Positions 62,412-64,000 of a DNA stretch of 64,000 nt are shown piece after piece (the first letter of the stretch is position 1; each line of letters opens with the position of its first letter). The DNA lies in assembly GCF_024204665.1 (NCBI RefSeq), contig NZ_CP100355.1, positions 1,116,001 through 1,180,000 of the forward strand, read 5' to 3'. Under the pieces are notes generated by a model. It was given only the letters and a program-made list of their open reading frames with translations, did not search any database and was not told the origin of the DNA. Origin of the DNA: Natronosalvus rutilus. Its GTDB lineage: Archaea; Halobacteriota; Halobacteria; Halobacteriales; Natrialbaceae. The translations under genes and the position numbers were made by a program.

Positions 62412-63915
62412 AGTATTGACATCCACCCACGACTAAAGTCGTGGGATTCCTCTCGTGGGAGTCTCAGTCGTCTGAGTCCCCGAGAGCGACATTCCCGCTC
62501 GGTGCGGTACTCTGGTTTGTGTACGCCTCGTTGGCCATTGTCTCCGCGATGGAGGGCGGGCTGTGGTGACCTCGCCAATCGTGATTGTTCCACTTGAGGT
62601 ACACGGGCCGTGCCATCGACCCGACTGCTGATTGCCGTCTCAGGAATGATTCTGAGGCTACGAGGTCTGCGTGTCCCTCGAACCCGCATGGACACGCCAA
62701 CGAATCCTCGTGGCGACGTGTATTGTCGCGTTCACCGCATACAGGGCACTCTTGACTCGTCCACGCTTCGGGTTCTTCCCCGACCGTGATGCCGTATTCC
62801 TCGCACACGTCTTCGAGGCGGTCGATGAACCGCCGGTACGCCCAGAAGTTGTGTGTCTTCTCGTTCACACGCGGCGACCAGTGCGTCGAGAGAACGCCCT
62901 TGATGTCGCCTACGTACAGCGTTGAGACGCCCTCTTCGTGCAGTCGTTCCACGAGGTTGCGGACGAGACTGTCTTGGGCGTGGTTGCGGCGGTTCGTGCG
63001 CTTTCGGTACAGACGGTCGATGCGCTTGCTGGACGTGTGTTGGTCTTCGAGACGCGACTGATAGTGTGCGATTTGTTCCGTGATTTCACGGAACTCCGTG
63101 AACAAGGTACGTCCGTCGTACAGGTATTGGGAGCCGGTCGTTGTCGTGCAGGCAACGAGGTTGTTCGCGCCAACGTCCAGAGCGGCTTCTTCCGAAGCCA
63201 GTGGTGAATCCAGTCGAGAACTGTCGATGGTGACTGGTTGGAAAGCCCTGAACGTCTCTTCGAGTTCGTCGTACACGAGTTCGAGTCGGCCTTGTTTGCC
63301 GCTCCACTTCGGGTCGCCCGCAACCTCAACGCGAAGGCGCTGATTGCGGTTCAGCCCGAGTTCGTCTTTAAGTTCGGAGCCAATCGGGACTTCGAGCCGG
63401 GACCGGTTCACGAACTCAAGGGTGTACTGGTCATTTCGGACGTAGGTGCGAAGCACTCGTCCGTCGTCTTCGTTGCCCCAGTATCCCGGTGGCGACGGAC
63501 GTGCATCGAGTTTCCCGGCGTGGTACTTCTCGTTACTGGCGAAAAACGACCGCCACGCTTCGGAGTTTTTGCGGATGAGTTGCTGGGCGACCGAACTACT
63601 GAGGACGCCTTTGTATTTGCATTCGAGCCTTCCGGTGTCGGCGTCCCAGACACTTTCGTCTGTGAGGAAGGCTTGGCGACGAGCGTAGTTGGTCTCGTTC
63701 CAGAGACTCGCAGAAGCATCCAACCAGCGAACGAACACCTCTCGCTCTTTTGTAGAGCGAGGGCGAACGTCGAACTGGTTGGCTCGCTTCATCACTCCGT
63801 ACTACGTAATATTGGTTCGTAAACGTATGGATTAGCATGGGAGACTCAGGCCTGCTATCGAGAGTGGTTCGGGTAGCGGAGTGTCGGATTCATCCCACGA
63901 CTGAAGTCGTGGGCT
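62412..63915 (-). mobile_element. IS1341-type element with tnpB only
   Basis: Downstream end: TATTGACATCC then CCCACGACT / AGTCGTGGG (62426-62445, loop AA). Upstream end: CCCACGACT / AGTCGTGGG (63894-63913, loop GA), then CTTTCTCCTCGA. The two hairpins are in direct orientation and nearly identical, so a single exchange between them would delete tnpB and leave one solo hairpin. No tnpA is present. Boundaries are approximate. Confidence 0.7.
62464..63795 (-). CDS. tnpB: TnpB, full length, with a rearranged RuvC glutamate
   Basis: A 443-residue TnpB in one unbroken frame. RuvC-I Asp is about residue 207 ([15 protein letters not shown]), and RuvC-III Asp about 377 ([13 protein letters not shown]). 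The zinc finger is [15 protein letters not shown] to CPC. Where other TnpBs in this window have Glu-Asp (FEDL, MEDL), this one reads [14 protein letters not shown], so the catalytic Glu is Gly296. A Glu appears at about 343 in [13 protein letters not shown], where the others have Pro in PAYTSQ. This fits the rearranged-glutamate class related to Fanzors, described in the literature as functional. It may be an active RNA-guided nuclease. Confidence 0.85.
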   Translation of the reverse strand: MMKRANQFDVRPRSTKEREVFVRWLDASASLWNETNYARRQAFLTDESVWDADTGRLECKYKGVLSSSVAQQLIRKNSEAWRSFFASNEKYHAGKLDARPSPPGYWGNEDDGRVLRTYVRNDQYTLEFVNRSRLEVPIGSELKDELGLNRNQRLRVEVAGDPKWSGKQGRLELVYDELEETFRAFQPVTIDSSRLDSPLASEEAALDVGANNLVACTTTTGSQYLYDGRTLFTEFREITEQIAHYQSRLEDQHTSSKRIDRLYRKRTNRRNHAQDSLVRNLVERLHEEGVSTLYVGDIKGVLSTHWSPRVNEKTHNFWAYRRFIDRLEDVCEEYGITVGEEPEAWTSQECPVCGERDNTRRHEDSLACPCGFEGHADLVASESFLRRQSAVGSMARPVYLKWNNHDWRGHHSPPSIAETMANEAYTNQSTAPSGNVALGDSDD

Positions 63916-63935
63916 TTCTCCTCGATGTCCTGTAA

Positions 63936-64000
63936 TTAGAAATAGTTACTCACTTTTGGAACCGAGAGCTGGTCGAGGACGTTGTCGATCGCTGTTGTAA
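63936..64000 (-). CDS. Partial C-terminal fragment of a gene extending past the window
   Basis: On the minus strand the last codons read TAIDNVLDQLSVPKVSNYF and end in TAA at 63936-63938. The frame is open to the window edge. Twenty-one residues are too few to identify the product. It ends about 22 bases beyond the upstream hairpin of the adjacent TnpB element. Confidence 0.35.
   Translation of the reverse strand, partial: TTAIDNVLDQLSVPKVSNYF

Overview
The window looks like chromosome or megaplasmid DNA from a halophilic archaeon (class Halobacteria), possibly order Natrialbales. The evidence is a GC-rich sequence, very acidic deduced proteins, an archaeal TFB, HTH_10 (bacterio-opsin-activator type) regulators, HalOD1 proteins, PGF-CTERM and type IV pilin-like surface proteins, and promoters with TATA boxes about 25-30 bases before leaderless or nearly leaderless starts. 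The order assignment is only an impression from gene content.

Layout. From 0 to 16 kb the region is mostly ordinary housekeeping and signalling: an NDH-2-like flavoprotein, a four-PAS histidine kinase, small haloarchaeal proteins, UspA, endonuclease IV, a DMT exporter with phased operator-like repeats, a CARF-like HFX_2341-type regulator, a methyltransferase, UvrA and a ROK kinase. From 16 to 25 kb lie an acetamidase/formamidase, a MoaD/SAMP gene disrupted by an IS1341-type element, UspA, a CBS protein, PAC2, a VTT membrane protein, an aldo/keto reductase and an IS200/IS605 element with tnpA and a frameshifted tnpB. From 25 to 42 kb are regulators, TFB, an FNT channel, two cation/proton antiporters, Lrp, HalOD1, PAC2 and a cysteine-synthase-like enzyme, interspersed with two decayed tnpB genes. 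From 42.9 to 52.6 kb is a surface-protein block: three large secreted or anchored proteins, a pilin-like DUF7289-type protein and two membrane proteins. From 52.6 to 64 kb is an accessory region with lower-GC stretches: an MNT/HEPN toxin-antitoxin locus whose HEPN gene carries an insertion, an UPF0175 antitoxin remnant, HTH_10/HalOD1/PadR/DoxX signalling genes and a full-length TnpB.

The dominant theme is the IS200/IS605 superfamily. There are five tnpB loci (two intact, three broken), one tnpA, and at least ten solitary terminal hairpins with no transposase. Several solitary hairpins begin inside the stop codon of the preceding gene, so the end motif TGACATCC supplies or follows the TGA. Whether these solo hairpins are deletion footprints, non-autonomous elements, terminators or guide-RNA (omega-RNA) scaffolds for the two intact TnpB proteins is the most interesting open question here. 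The intact TnpB at 62.4-63.8 kb also lacks the usual RuvC-II glutamate and carries a glutamate next to its zinc finger, which suggests a rearranged active site.

No rRNA, tRNA or CRISPR array was recognised. Residue positions are hand counts and may be off by a few.
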